A stretch of DNA of 64,000 bases from JAXLSZ01 sp046330315 (GTDB lineage: Bacteria > Actinomycetota > Thermoleophilia > Solirubrobacterales > 70-9). The notes beneath the pieces were generated by a model. The model searched no databases and had not been told where the DNA came from. It worked only from the letters and a program-made list of their open reading frames with translations. Location: the NCBI GenBank assembly GCA_046330315.1, contig JAXLSZ010000006.1:1-64000 (forward strand), given 5' to 3'. Below, piece after piece: positions 39,468 through 48,433 of the stretch. How positions within the stretch are numbered: position 1 is the stretch's first letter; every line of letters begins with the position of its first letter. A program made the translations under genes and the position numbers.

Positions 39468-41719
39468 CCCTGCGACGGCGCGGCGAGTGCCTGGCGCTCT
39501 TCGCGGGCCTCTGCGTCTTCGTGTCGCTCGCCTGGGAGCGGCTCCTCGCGGGCCCGCCGACCCCCCGGGTCCTGCCGGTCGCCCTGGTGGCGGCCGCGGC
39601 GGCCGGCGCTCTGCTCTGGCTCGCCCGCCGCGGCCCGGGAGCCCGCACCGCCCTCGCCGGCGGCGCGGTCCTCGGCGTCGCGCTCCTCCTGGCGGCCGCC
39701 GCTTGCGGCGTCCCCGCGCGCATGCTGGCCCCCTGGGGCTGGGGGGCGATGGCCCGGGAGCTCGGCTCGGGCCTGGGCCCGCTCGGCGACGCCCGCTTCC
39801 CGTACTCGGGCGAGGAGCCCTGGGCGCGCCTGGCGGTGCTGCTGGGCCTCGCGGCGGGCCTGCTCGCCGCCGCGGCCGTGGCCTTCTGGCCGGGCAGGAC
39901 GCTGTCCGGAGCCCGCCGCGCGGCCTCGCTCGCCGTCCTCGCGGGCCTCTACGCGTTCCCGGCGACGCTGACCCCTCCGCCGGCGCCGCTGATCACCGGC
40001 ACCGTTCTCTTCCTGCTGGCGGCGCTGTGGCTCTGGATGCCCCGCCGGACCGGCCTCGGGACCCCGGTGGCGCTTGGTGCGATCGCCTCTGCGGCGCTGC
40101 TCGCCGTACCGGTCAGCGCCGGCGTGGCGAGCCGCGAGCCGGTGCTCGACTACTCCAGCTGGGACTGGGGCGGCGGCAGCGCCGGGGAGAGCGAGTTCTT
40201 CACCTGGAACCACGCCTACGGGCCCATCGCCTGGCCCCGAACCGGCCGGGGCATGCTCACGGTCGGGGCACGGCGCGGGCATTACTGGCGCGCCGTCGTC
40301 CTGGATCGCTTCGACGGGTTCCGCTGGCTCACCTCAAGCGAGGGCGGCCCGCCGCCGCTGGACCGGCCGAGACCGCTGCCCACTGCCGACCGCCGATGGG
40401 TGGTCGGCACACGGGTCCGCCTCCTGGGCCTCAGCAGCCAGTACGTCGTCGCGCCGGGGGCGGTGCTCTCGACCAGCGGGCTCGGGACGGCGGTGGCGAC
40501 CGACGCCGGGATGCTGCTCACCGAGGGCGACGGGATCGGCCCGGGGGACAGCTACGGCGTCATCTCCTACGCCCCCGACCCCTCCCCCGCCCGCATGCGG
40601 AGCGCCGGGTTCGCGACCGACCCGCGCCTTGCCCCGTACACGACGATCGGCCTGCCGCAGAGTGACACCGGAGCCGTGCCGAGAGGGGCGGTGAGCCACG
40701 GAAGCTACGACGCCGTCGTCCAGGCCCTGGTGGGCACGCTCGGCGTGCCGCTCCGCCGTGGCCCCGGCCCAAGCGCCCGGGACGGCATCTCCAGGCTCCT
40801 CGAGGCCTCCCCGTACGCGCCGATCTACCGCCTCTCCCGCCGGCTCACCGACCGCGCCCCCACCGCCTACGACGCGGCCCGCTCGGTGCAGCGCTACCTG
40901 CGCTCCCACTATGTCTACAGCGAGGACCCGCCGGCTCGCCGCTACCCGCTGCGGGCCTTCCTGTTCCGCGACAGGGTCGGCTACTGCCAGCAGTTCTCCG
41001 GCGCCATGGCGCTGATCCTGCGGCTGGCCGGCATCCCGGCCCGGGTCGCCTCGGGGTTCAGCCCGGGCACGCCGGGACCCGGTGGGTTCTCGGTCACCGA
41101 CCTCGACGCCCACTCCTGGGTCGAGGTCTACTTCGCCGGGATCGGTTGGGTCGGGTTCGACCCGACCCCCTCCTCGGCGCCGGCCGCCTCGACCTCGGCC
41201 GCGCCGGCCCTCTCCCTCTCGCTGCCCCGCGGCCGCCACCTTCCGGCGATCGGCTCGGGTGGCCCGGGCCGTCGTGTGAGCCGGTCGGCAGGTGAGACGG
41301 CGGCGGGCGGCGGGCGGCCGCCGTGGGTCCCGCTGCTCGGGCTGGGCGCTCTCGCGGCGGCTGCGGCGGGTGCTCTGGTGGCCGCCCGGCGGCGGCGCCT
41401 CGGCGGCGAGCCGCTCGCTGCCGCCCAGCTCGCCGAGCTGCGCTCGGGCCTGGCTCGGATGGGCGCTCCGGTCGAGGGCGCCGCCACCCTGATGTCGCTG
41501 CAGAGGCGATCCGAGCAGATCGGCCGGCTGGAGCTGGCCGCCTACGCGCGCAAGCTTCGGGACTTCCGCTACGCCGGCGCCCCCGCCCCACCCGGGCGCG
41601 GCGACCGGCGCCGCCTGCGGGCCGAGCTGGCCGGGCGCGGCGGCCTGCGGGCCACCCTCGACGCCTACCTGGCGATACCGCCCCTGGGCCCGCGCCCGGT
41701 CCCGGGGCCACCCTGCTGA
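39464..41719 (+). CDS. TgpA-type transglutaminase-like membrane protein
   Basis: 751 residues from GTG 39464. Six or so N-terminal membrane segments, an extracytoplasmic linker (DUF3488-like) and the transglutaminase core with catalytic Cys508 (VGYCQQFSGAMA), His550 (DAHSWVEVYF) and Asp566 (FDPTPSS). A final membrane segment (LLGLGALAAAAAGALVAA) precedes a DUF4129-like cytoplasmic tail (ELRSGLARMGAPVEGAATLM). MoxR-DUF58-TgpA units modify or process envelope proteins. The 3' end overlaps the convergent thioesterase gene by 55 bases. Confidence 0.93.
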   Translation: MTLRRRGECLALFAGLCVFVSLAWERLLAGPPTPRVLPVALVAAAAAGALLWLARRGPGARTALAGGAVLGVALLLAAAACGVPARMLAPWGWGAMARELGSGLGPLGDARFPYSGEEPWARLAVLLGLAAGLLAAAAVAFWPGRTLSGARRAASLAVLAGLYAFPATLTPPPAPLITGTVLFLLAALWLWMPRRTGLGTPVALGAIASAALLAVPVSAGVASREPVLDYSSWDWGGGSAGESEFFTWNHAYGPIAWPRTGRGMLTVGARRGHYWRAVVLDRFDGFRWLTSSEGGPPPLDRPRPLPTADRRWVVGTRVRLLGLSSQYVVAPGAVLSTSGLGTAVATDAGMLLTEGDGIGPGDSYGVISYAPDPSPARMRSAGFATDPRLAPYTTIGLPQSDTGAVPRGAVSHGSYDAVVQALVGTLGVPLRRGPGPSARDGISRLLEASPYAPIYRLSRRLTDRAPTAYDAARSVQRYLRSHYVYSEDPPARRYPLRAFLFRDRVGYCQQFSGAMALILRLAGIPARVASGFSPGTPGPGGFSVTDLDAHSWVEVYFAGIGWVGFDPTPSSAPAASTSAAPALSLSLPRGRHLPAIGSGGPGRRVSRSAGETAAGGGRPPWVPLLGLGALAAAAAGALVAARRRRLGGEPLAAAQLAELRSGLARMGAPVEGAATLMSLQRRSEQIGRLELAAYARKLRDFRYAGAPAPPGRGDRRRLRAELAGRGGLRATLDAYLAIPPLGPRPVPGPPC

Positions 41720-42456
41720 GCGGGGAGCGGGGCGATCGAGGCCAGGACCTCGCCCGCCGTCGTGGTGACCCAGATCCCTTCCTCGCTGCGCAGCACCCTG
41801 GCAGTGCCCTCGCCGGCGGCCGCATGGTGCTCCACCTCGGCGCCGATGGCGCCGGGCCCGCCCCAGCGCCGCCGCTCGCCGTGGCCCTCGCGAAGGCAGG
41901 CCTCGAGGATCGCCCAGTAATGGGAGTTGTTGACATGGCCGGCGAGGTCGAGGTCCGTGGAGCGGAACTCCCAGGGGGACGGCTCCGCGCCGGCCGGCGG
42001 GGCCGGATGGCCGAGCCTGGGGCTGGCCGTGCGCCCGGCGGCGCTCTCCGCGTAGACGGAGCGGAAGGCCCCGTCGAAGCGCGCCGGGGTCCTCCTCCCG
42101 GGGTCGAGGTGCACCCAGACTGCAACCGCCTCGACGCTGGCCGTCGTCCCCTCGACCGTGGTGGTCCGCTCGGCGCAGAATCTCCCCATGCCGCTGCAGA
42201 AGGTCCGCACGACCAGGTCCTCCCCGAAACGCGGGAGCGCCCTCGCCCTGATCCGGGTCCGCCGCACGATCCAGGCCCCCCGGTGCTCGAAGCCCGCGTC
42301 CACGACGTCGAGGTAGGCGATGTCCTGGAGCCAGCGGGCGATCGCGTCGAGCCGCACCTCCCCGGTGGAGTCGGTGTCGGCGATTCCCGGGCGCAGCCGC
42401 CGGGAGAAGATTCGCCCGCCCGCCGGCTGCCGGGCGTCCCGCGCCCCCTCGCTCAC
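41665..42456 (-). CDS. Acyl-ACP-thioesterase-like double-hotdog protein
   Basis: 263 residues from GTG 42456, overlapping the MmgE/PrpD stop by four bases. First hotdog: DSTGEVRLDAIARWLQDIAYLDVVDAGF and WIVRRTRIRARALPRFGED; second: FRSTDLDLAGHVNNSHYWAILEACL with the HVNN motif that carries the catalytic Asn/His in acyl-ACP thioesterases. Likely substrate is a medium or long acyl thioester. The last 18 residues (GTGRGPRGGIAR) lie antisense to the transglutaminase gene. Confidence 0.88.
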   Translation of the reverse strand: MSEGARDARQPAGGRIFSRRLRPGIADTDSTGEVRLDAIARWLQDIAYLDVVDAGFEHRGAWIVRRTRIRARALPRFGEDLVVRTFCSGMGRFCAERTTTVEGTTASVEAVAVWVHLDPGRRTPARFDGAFRSVYAESAAGRTASPRLGHPAPPAGAEPSPWEFRSTDLDLAGHVNNSHYWAILEACLREGHGERRRWGGPGAIGAEVEHHAAAGEGTARVLRSEEGIWVTTTAGEVLASIAPLPAQQGGPGTGRGPRGGIAR

Positions 42457-43646
42457 GCGCTCTCCCGCGCTTCGGTGAGCCAGCGCTCGAGGCCGGCCGC
42501 CGGCGCCGAGGGGTCGCCGAGCCGCAGCGATACGTCCTCCCCGGTCAGATCCACCTGCTTGGCGGCGAGCTCTGCGGGCCTCAGGGGCCGCCGGGGCGAT
42601 CCGCGGGCCGCGAGGACCCGTGAGACCTCCTCGCCGCCCAGCGCCAGCACCGCCTCGGACTCGCCCAGCGAGCCGTCCGCGTGGACCGCGACCGACTCGG
42701 CGAGGTCGAGCGCCCCGGCGTCGAGGTCCGCGAAGTCCTCCCGCCCGGGAGCCCCGGCCAGCAGCGCGAAGGCCGTCAGGTAGGGGATCGAGAACTTCGC
42801 CTCGAGCCCGTCGCGGGGGCGGCGCACCGGGGCGGCCTGCAGCGAGAGGGGGTGCACGAGGACCTCGATGCCCCGGGCCCCGGCCTGCGATTTCGAGACG
42901 CCCGACTCCCCGGCGGCCACGGCCGCCTCGATCGCTCCATGCGTCTGAAGACAGCACGGGTAGGCCTTGATCCAGTTCCCGGCCACCGCCGGCCGGTCCG
43001 TCCGATCCGCGGCGGTGAGGTCCGCGGCGAAGACCCGCTCGAACCCGGCGGCGCCCGCCAGGATCGATTCCAGGTCGGCCCTGGCGCCCGCGGCCGCCAT
43101 CCGGGCGGCCGCCACGCCGGTCGCCGCGGCGAGGCCGACCCCGATGCTCTTGCCCGCCGAGCCGAAACCGGATCGGATCCCCCCGGCCCGCAGCAGGCCG
43201 AGCGCGACGGCCGAGCGCTCCGCCTCGGGGCCGAGCTCCAGCAGGCGTGAGGCGACCGCGGCGGCGCCGGCCGACCCGCAGACCGCGGTCGGGTGCCACC
43301 CGCCGTGATAGAGGGCCGGGTGGGCGGCTCGGGCCATCGCCCCCATCGCCTCGAACCCGTGCTCGAAGGCGTCGAGCACGCGGCCCAGCCGCGCGCCGAG
43401 CTCGGAGCCGAGGATCAGCGCGGCCGGAGCCGTCGCGGCGCTCAGGTGCGCCAGGCCGGGCGGGTAGGTGTCGTCGAAGTCGAGGACGTGGCCAGCGGCG
43501 CCGGCCGCCGCCACGCGATCGAGCAGCCCGTCACCCGCTCCCGCGGCGGCGGCGGCGGGGGGCTCGCCGAACCCGGCTGCGGCGCAGGCCAGCCAGTCGG
43601 AGAAGGCGACGCGGTAGCCGGCTGCGTGGTCCACGTGCCGCACCAT
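42453..43646 (-). CDS. MmgE/PrpD-family protein
   Basis: 397 residues. HVLDFDDTYPPGLAHLSAATAPAALILG, YHGGWHPTAVCGSAGAAAVASRLL and KAYPCCLQTHGAIEA match 2-methylcitrate dehydratase (PrpD)-type enzymes; the Cys pair CC is frequent in this branch. N-terminus is shorter than PrpD by about 40 residues. The substrate is not certain: many MmgE/PrpD members act on other carboxylates. Coupled to a double-hotdog thioesterase, no prpBC or methylcitrate synthase genes nearby. Confidence 0.86.
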   Translation of the reverse strand: MVRHVDHAAGYRVAFSDWLACAAAGFGEPPAAAAAGAGDGLLDRVAAAGAAGHVLDFDDTYPPGLAHLSAATAPAALILGSELGARLGRVLDAFEHGFEAMGAMARAAHPALYHGGWHPTAVCGSAGAAAVASRLLELGPEAERSAVALGLLRAGGIRSGFGSAGKSIGVGLAAATGVAAARMAAAGARADLESILAGAAGFERVFAADLTAADRTDRPAVAGNWIKAYPCCLQTHGAIEAAVAAGESGVSKSQAGARGIEVLVHPLSLQAAPVRRPRDGLEAKFSIPYLTAFALLAGAPGREDFADLDAGALDLAESVAVHADGSLGESEAVLALGGEEVSRVLAARGSPRRPLRPAELAAKQVDLTGEDVSLRLGDPSAPAAGLERWLTEARESA

Positions 43647-43680
43647 ATTGGCGCCCGGCGAACAGGCGCCCGCGAGCGCC

Positions 43681-44985
43681 TCAGTACCCGGAGGGGTGGC
43701 GGGCGATGAAGCCCGCCGTCGAGGCCATGTCGGTGTGCCAGCGCGGCCCGGTGCCCGAGACGTCGCCCGAGGTGTCCCAGCGCAGCCCCGCGATCACGGC
43801 GAAGGCGTGGCCGGAGTTGGCGTAGACGGTGATCCAGCTTCCGCCCCCCGGCTCGCCCCAGGTCTCCAGGCCGGTCGAGTCGAGCGGGCTGGAGAGGAAG
43901 CCGCCACCGTGCAGCGCAAAGCTGACCGCTCCGGAGCAGTCGTATCCCGAGGAGATGAAGGACCCGTGCCCACCGCCCCAGACGTAGGGGGTCGTGGCGA
44001 TCGAGTTGGCGGCCGCGATCACCGCCTTGACGGCGGGCGGGGCGCTTGCCGGAGCGGCCGCCTGGCCGTTGGGAAGGAGCGTCGCCGTGTCGCCGGGGAC
44101 CGGTGCCGGGGCGGGAGCCGGGGCGGGCGCAGGGGCGGAAGCGCCAGGGCTCGGCGGCGCCTCCGGCTGGGATGCGGCGGCCTCGGCGGCGCGCTTCGCG
44201 GCCACCGCCGAGGAGATCTTCGCCAGGTTGTCGCGCAGCGCGGAGGCCCTGCTCTCCAGCGAGTTCAGCGCGGCCTCGCGCCGGCCCTGGGCGGCCGCAA
44301 GCTCCGCCTGGCGGGCCTGAAGCGATGCCTGCATTCCGGCGAGCTGCTCCTCCTGGGCGGCGATCGCGTCACGGGCCGCCGAGATCCTGTCCCTGGTCGC
44401 CGCCAGGCGGCGGACCGTCGCCTTCGTCTCGTCGCGGATCTCGCGCACCCTCCCGACCACGCTGCTCTCGTGGTCCTTGATCTGCCCGAGGTAGTCGCTC
44501 TGGGCGACCACGTCGGACCAGCTCGAGGAGTTGGCGATAACGCTGACCAGGTCGGGGCTGCCCGACTCGTAGACGGTCACCAGCCACTCGCGCAGCACAC
44601 CGAGGGCGCGCCTGAGCTGCGCCCGGACGACCTCGAGGTGGTGGCGCTGGCGGGCCAGCGCGGCGGTCGCGCGTTCGAGCTCGGCCTGCTTCTCCGCCAG
44701 CTCCCGCTGGACCTCGGCCCGCCTGCTCTGCAGGGCGGCCACCTGGCCGATCAGGGCGTCCACCTCGACGTTCTGGCGCTGGATCGAGGCCTCCAGCCCC
44801 GCCCGCCTGCTCTGCACCTCGCCGAGCGCCGCCTGGCTCTTTCGCAGCTTCGAGCCGAGGCTCTCGGCCGGCGCCCGCGTGGCGAGCAGCTGCAGCGTGC
44901 AGAGGGCCCCGAGGACCGTCGCGGCCACGGCCAGCAGGCGCCGACTCGCGCCGCCTGAGCGGTTGTGGGGGGAAACCGATCTCAT
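43681..44985 (-). CDS. NlpC/P60 peptidoglycan hydrolase with coiled coil
   Basis: 434 residues from ATG 44985 (a GTG at 45012 is in frame). Signal peptide (LLAVAATVLGALCTLQLLAT). Residues 40-260 form long coiled coils with heptads rich in Gln, Glu, Arg (SKLRKSQAALGEVQSRRAGLE ...), as in RipA- or CwlO-like D,L-endopeptidases. A Pro/Ala linker then precedes the NlpC/P60 domain: catalytic Cys in SGYDCSGAVSFALH and His in ANSGHAFAVIAG. It cleaves peptide crosslinks in cell division or growth; the coiled coil probably binds a regulator such as FtsEX. Confidence 0.9.
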   Translation of the reverse strand: MRSVSPHNRSGGASRRLLAVAATVLGALCTLQLLATRAPAESLGSKLRKSQAALGEVQSRRAGLEASIQRQNVEVDALIGQVAALQSRRAEVQRELAEKQAELERATAALARQRHHLEVVRAQLRRALGVLREWLVTVYESGSPDLVSVIANSSSWSDVVAQSDYLGQIKDHESSVVGRVREIRDETKATVRRLAATRDRISAARDAIAAQEEQLAGMQASLQARQAELAAAQGRREAALNSLESRASALRDNLAKISSAVAAKRAAEAAASQPEAPPSPGASAPAPAPAPAPAPVPGDTATLLPNGQAAAPASAPPAVKAVIAAANSIATTPYVWGGGHGSFISSGYDCSGAVSFALHGGGFLSSPLDSTGLETWGEPGGGSWITVYANSGHAFAVIAGLRWDTSGDVSGTGPRWHTDMASTAGFIARHPSGY

Positions 44986-45075
44986 TCTTCGCGCCGGTCG
45001 CGAACCCTTCACCGAGCCACCGGCGAGGCGCGCAGGCTATCCGTCGCGGGCAGAACTGTGAAGAGTTGCTAATAA

Positions 45076-45095
45076 CCTGCAAACATAATTGCAGG
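45076..45095. promoter_or_regulatory. Inverted repeat upstream of NlpC/P60 gene
   Basis: CCTGCAA-ACATAA-TTGCAGG is a perfect 7-bp-arm dyad in an AT-rich island (45056-45095) upstream of the peptidoglycan hydrolase gene. Operator candidate; it precedes a family B palindrome by 20 bases. Confidence 0.45.
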
Positions 45096-45115
45096 ATTCG
45101 GCCCGCCGCGCACCC

Positions 45116-45161
45116 CGAACGTCCCGGAGTACCCCGCACAGCAGCAACTCCGGGACGTTCG
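45116..45161. repeat. Family B palindrome, copy B2
   Basis: Perfect 15-bp arms CGAACGTCCCGGAGT (45116-45130) and ACTCCGGGACGTTCG (45147-45161), 16-base loop ACCCCGCACAGCAGCA, differing at one position from the loop of B3. Starts 16 bases past the stop of the downstream-reading membrane gene. Confidence 0.9.
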
Positions 45162-45176
45162 CGGGGGGTGGGGGGC

Positions 45177-46781
45177 TCAGGTGCAGCGACGGCCGTGGTT
45201 GAGCGCGCGGTCGATGCCGAAGTCCGTGGTCACCTGCTGGAGCCCGGCGTGGCGCAGGCGCAGCTCGGTCCAGCCGTTGGGGCCCCTCATCACGCAACCG
45301 GCCTCCTCCTGGAGCTGCCAGTAGGGCGAGAAGTGGAGCCTCATCAGGAAGCGGCCGGGCCGCAGCGCGTCGATCGCGAAGGAGTCCGAGCGCACGTCCA
45401 GCAGCCGCCCCGGCCCGCTCAGCAGCGGCGTCGCTCCGAGCACCCGGTAGACCCGCCAGTGACGGGAGGTGAAGACCTCCCTGAGGTAGGGCGGGCGGCG
45501 GGCGATCAGGGCGACCTCGGCCCGCGCCGACTCGTCGAGCGCGACGTCCGGGACGGCGACGTAGCGGACCCCGCCGGAGCGCAGCCAGTCGTGGTAGGCG
45601 CGGGCGTCGAGCACGTGGTGGGCGCGGTAGAAGATCGGGTTCTCGCCGCGGTCGAGCTGCCGCTCCCAGCCCCGCGCAAGCATGAAGTCGCGGGCCACGT
45701 AGACCGACTCCCAGTGGGCCCGGGTGAAGGGGATCTCCACCCGCGAGGGGGGCGACTCGTGGGTTCGCAGGAACCTCTCAAGGGGGGCGTAGTAGGCGGC
45801 GCTCGAACCCGGCCCCCCCACTCCCTGGAGGTCCTGGACGGAGGGCATCCAGCTCCAGAGCACCAGAAGCGGCGCCGCCCCGGCAAGCACCATCGCCCGG
45901 CGCCCGTTCAGGGCGCAGGCGAGGACCGGCCCCGCCGCGATCAGGGCCAGGCGGGCGCAGTTGGAGCCGAGCGGGCTGGACACGGCGAACGCCACCACGG
46001 CGAGCAACGCGTAAAGGACGAGGCCGGCGCGCAGGGTCCGCATCTCCGGCGGCAGCAGGGCGAGGCCACCGAGCAGGACGGCCAGCAGGGCGGCCGCCTC
46101 GGCCGGCGGGAACGGGAAGGTCCCACCCTCGGGGAAGGCCACCTGCAGGCCGAGCAGCGGCACCGCCGCCGCCCCGGCCAGCGCCACGGCCAGCGATCGG
46201 CGAGCGCCGATGGCCCAGGCGCTACCGGCAAGGGCGAGGAAGAGCCCGGCCAAGGGGCTCGCCAGCGGGCACGCGGCGGCCAGCCCGAGCGCCGGCACAG
46301 TGCGGTCCCTGCGCGCCGCCAGCAGCGCTCCCAGCCCCACCGCCATGCCGAGGGCGAAGGTGAGCCTCGCGCTGAGCAGGTTCATCCCGGCCCCCAGGGC
46401 GAACCACACGGTGCCCCAGCGACCGCGCCGGCCGAACTCGGCCCTGGCCAACCGGTCGAAGAGGACGATCGAGGCGGCGGTCGCGAGCGCCCCGGCGAGG
46501 CGCACCCCGACCGCCGCGCCGAAGGGCGGGAACAGCACGCTGTAGGCCGGAAGCAGGTGCCCGCCGTACCAGTTGGCGTCATAGAGCGCGAAGCCGTGGG
46601 CCGCGAACAGCTGCACCCGGTAGACCTGGGCGGCGAGGTCCGGGGTCGGCGGCCCGAGCAGCAGCCAGGCCCCGACCACCGCGCCCGCCAGGGCCATGGC
46701 GCCCAGCGCCCCGGCGGGAGCCCTCCGCGGGTCCTCGAGCGCGCCTGCTGGGGCTGTGATCGGGAGTGGCTCGGTGCTCAT
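45177..46781 (-). CDS. Polytopic membrane protein, GT-C-like topology, function unknown
   Basis: 534 residues. Nine to eleven hydrophobic segments in the first 330 residues, including ALGAMALAGAVVGAWLLLG and SLAVALAGAAAVPLLGLQVAF, then a soluble domain of about 200 residues (YYAPLERFLRTHESPPSRVEIPFTRAHW to the end). The order, with an early loop containing YDANWYGGHLLPAYSVLFPP, recalls GT-C glycosyltransferase-like or other integral membrane proteins, but no DD motif is clear. Ends 15 bases before palindrome B2. Divergent from the ABC1 kinase gene 170 bases away. Confidence 0.75.
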   Translation of the reverse strand: MSTEPLPITAPAGALEDPRRAPAGALGAMALAGAVVGAWLLLGPPTPDLAAQVYRVQLFAAHGFALYDANWYGGHLLPAYSVLFPPFGAAVGVRLAGALATAASIVLFDRLARAEFGRRGRWGTVWFALGAGMNLLSARLTFALGMAVGLGALLAARRDRTVPALGLAAACPLASPLAGLFLALAGSAWAIGARRSLAVALAGAAAVPLLGLQVAFPEGGTFPFPPAEAAALLAVLLGGLALLPPEMRTLRAGLVLYALLAVVAFAVSSPLGSNCARLALIAAGPVLACALNGRRAMVLAGAAPLLVLWSWMPSVQDLQGVGGPGSSAAYYAPLERFLRTHESPPSRVEIPFTRAHWESVYVARDFMLARGWERQLDRGENPIFYRAHHVLDARAYHDWLRSGGVRYVAVPDVALDESARAEVALIARRPPYLREVFTSRHWRVYRVLGATPLLSGPGRLLDVRSDSFAIDALRPGRFLMRLHFSPYWQLQEEAGCVMRGPNGWTELRLRHAGLQQVTTDFGIDRALNHGRRCT

Positions 46782-46953
46782 CGGACCGGCTCCGGGAACG
46801 GCCGGCTTGCAGGCCGCAGCGTCGCTGCGGCGACTGCGGCCGCCAAATCAAAGCAGAGAGCGCCGCCGCCGCCGCGGCAGACAGGCCCGGAGCGCCGCAC
46901 TTGCGGCGGCGAGGAGGCCGGGAGCGCCGCCGGCGCCCTGGCAAACTGACGGG
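46782..46953. other. Divergent intergenic region
   Basis: 172 GC-rich bases between the membrane gene and the ABC1 kinase gene. A hairpin GCCGCAGC-GTC-GCTGCGGC lies at 46813-46831. No clear promoter boxes seen. Confidence 0.3.
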
Positions 46954-48345
46954 GTGAGCGCGAGCGACGGGAAGGGACCGATCAAGGGCCGCGGGGCCCG
47001 TACCGCGAGGCTGGGGCGGGTCGCCGCCGGTGGCGCGATGCGATGGGCCGGCGACCGGCTGGACTCGCGGGGCAGCCGCGAGGAACAGCGCCGCCGCCGC
47101 GGCGACCGGGTGGTGGCGACGATCGACTCGCTGGTGGACCAGCTCGCGGTGATGCGGGGCGCCGCGATGAAGGCAGGTCAGGTGCTCTCGACGGTCGAGT
47201 TCCCCGGCCTCGACGAGGACCAGTCCTCCTACCTGCAGCAGCGGCTCGCCTCGCTGCGGGACAGCGTCCCCGCCGTCTCCTGGAAGGAGATGCGGAAGCT
47301 GCTTGCCGAGGAGTGGGGATCGCAGCCCGAACGGGTGCTTGCCGAGATCGGCCCCGAGCCCGCCGCGGCGGCGAGCATCGGCCAGGTCTACCGGGCGCGC
47401 ACCGTCGACGGCGACGAGGTCGCGGTCAAGGTCCAGTACCCCGGGATCGCCGAGACCGTGGAGTCGGACATGCGCAACCTGCGCCTGCTGACGCCCCTGC
47501 TGCGCCAGCTGATGCCCGGGCTGGACATCAAGGAGGTGCTCGCCGAGCTCGGCGAGCGGATCGTCGAGGAGTGCGACTACGAGCTGGAGGCCAGCAACCA
47601 CCGCAGGGTGGAGCGCTTCTGGCGCGGCCACCCGTTCGTGCTCGTCCCGGGGGTCGACACCGAGCTGAGCCGGCGCCGCGTCCTGGTCACCGAGTGGATC
47701 GACGGGATGGACTTCCGGGAGGTCGCCAACCAGCCCGACGGGGTCCGCGACCGCTACGCGGAGATCGTCTACCGGTTCTTCTACGGGACCGTCCGCCAGC
47801 TCGGGCTGGCGCTCGGCGATCCTCACCCGGGCAACTACCTGCTCTGCGCCGACGGCAAGGTGGCCTTCTTCGACTTCGGGATGATCCGGCGGCTGCCACC
47901 GGGCTACCTCGACGACGAGGCCGTGATCGCGGCCGCGCTGCGTGAGGACGATGCCGAGGCGGTGCTCGACGGGATGCGCGAGCTCGGCTACCTGCCCGGG
48001 CCGCGTGAGGACTGGGACGCCGAGCTGCTGATGGACTACATGCGGGAGATCTCCTGGTGGCTGAAGTCCGACCGGCCCCTGCGCCTCGCACCGGAGGACA
48101 TGTGGCGGGGCAGCGAGAGCCTGCACCGCCAGCGCGAGCTGTTCGAGCAGCTACGCAGGATGACCCTGCCACCCGAGGCGCTGCTGCTGCGCCGCATGGA
48201 GGGCCTGCTCTTCCAGATCGCGACCACGGTGCGGGCCCGGGCCCACTGGGGGACGTTGCTGCGGGAGCTGATCGAGGGGGGCGAACCGGTCAGCGAGCTG
48301 GGCCGGGCACACGCCGCCTGGCTCGCCGGCAGAGCCGACCGGTAG
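46954..48345 (+). CDS. ABC1/UbiB-family atypical kinase
   Basis: 463 residues from GTG 46954. The family KxGQ motif is AAMKAGQVLSTVE; the second lysine region is AAAASIGQVYRA with EVAVKVQYPG. Catalytic elements are ALGDPHPGNYLL and FFDFGMIRRL. UbiB-type kinases support quinone or isoprenoid lipid metabolism; in actinobacteria that lacks ubiquinone, menaquinone or other lipids may be the target (inference). C-terminal end lies inside the first unit of a 24-bp tandem repeat. Confidence 0.9.
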   Translation: MSASDGKGPIKGRGARTARLGRVAAGGAMRWAGDRLDSRGSREEQRRRRGDRVVATIDSLVDQLAVMRGAAMKAGQVLSTVEFPGLDEDQSSYLQQRLASLRDSVPAVSWKEMRKLLAEEWGSQPERVLAEIGPEPAAAASIGQVYRARTVDGDEVAVKVQYPGIAETVESDMRNLRLLTPLLRQLMPGLDIKEVLAELGERIVEECDYELEASNHRRVERFWRGHPFVLVPGVDTELSRRRVLVTEWIDGMDFREVANQPDGVRDRYAEIVYRFFYGTVRQLGLALGDPHPGNYLLCADGKVAFFDFGMIRRLPPGYLDDEAVIAAALREDDAEAVLDGMRELGYLPGPREDWDAELLMDYMREISWWLKSDRPLRLAPEDMWRGSESLHRQRELFEQLRRMTLPPEALLLRRMEGLLFQIATTVRARAHWGTLLRELIEGGEPVSELGRAHAAWLAGRADR

Positions 48346-48403
48346 GCGACCGCCAGGGCCGACCGGTAGGCGACCGCCAGGGCCGACCGGCGGGTCCGCC
48401 AGG
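48334..48403. repeat. 24-bp tandem repeat across a stop codon
   Basis: Units at 48334-48357 and 48358-48381 (identical, 24 bp), then a 22-bp variant to 48403 and a partial one. The first unit includes the TAG stop (48343-48345) of the ABC1 kinase gene, so each later unit repeats the gene end. Confidence 0.8.
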
Positions 48404-48433
48404 ACCGACCGGCGGGGGATACTGGGAGCCAGG

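Noticed and set aside
37364..41719. A single 1451-codon open frame covering the MoxR, DUF58 and transglutaminase genes
   Set aside because: Only the last 752 codons are the transglutaminase; upstream of 39464 the frame is the shadow of two well-supported genes in other frames.
45013..45115. c-di-AMP (ydaO-type) riboswitch before the NlpC/P60 gene
   Set aside because: The region is too short and lacks the conserved motifs; only a small dyad is visible.
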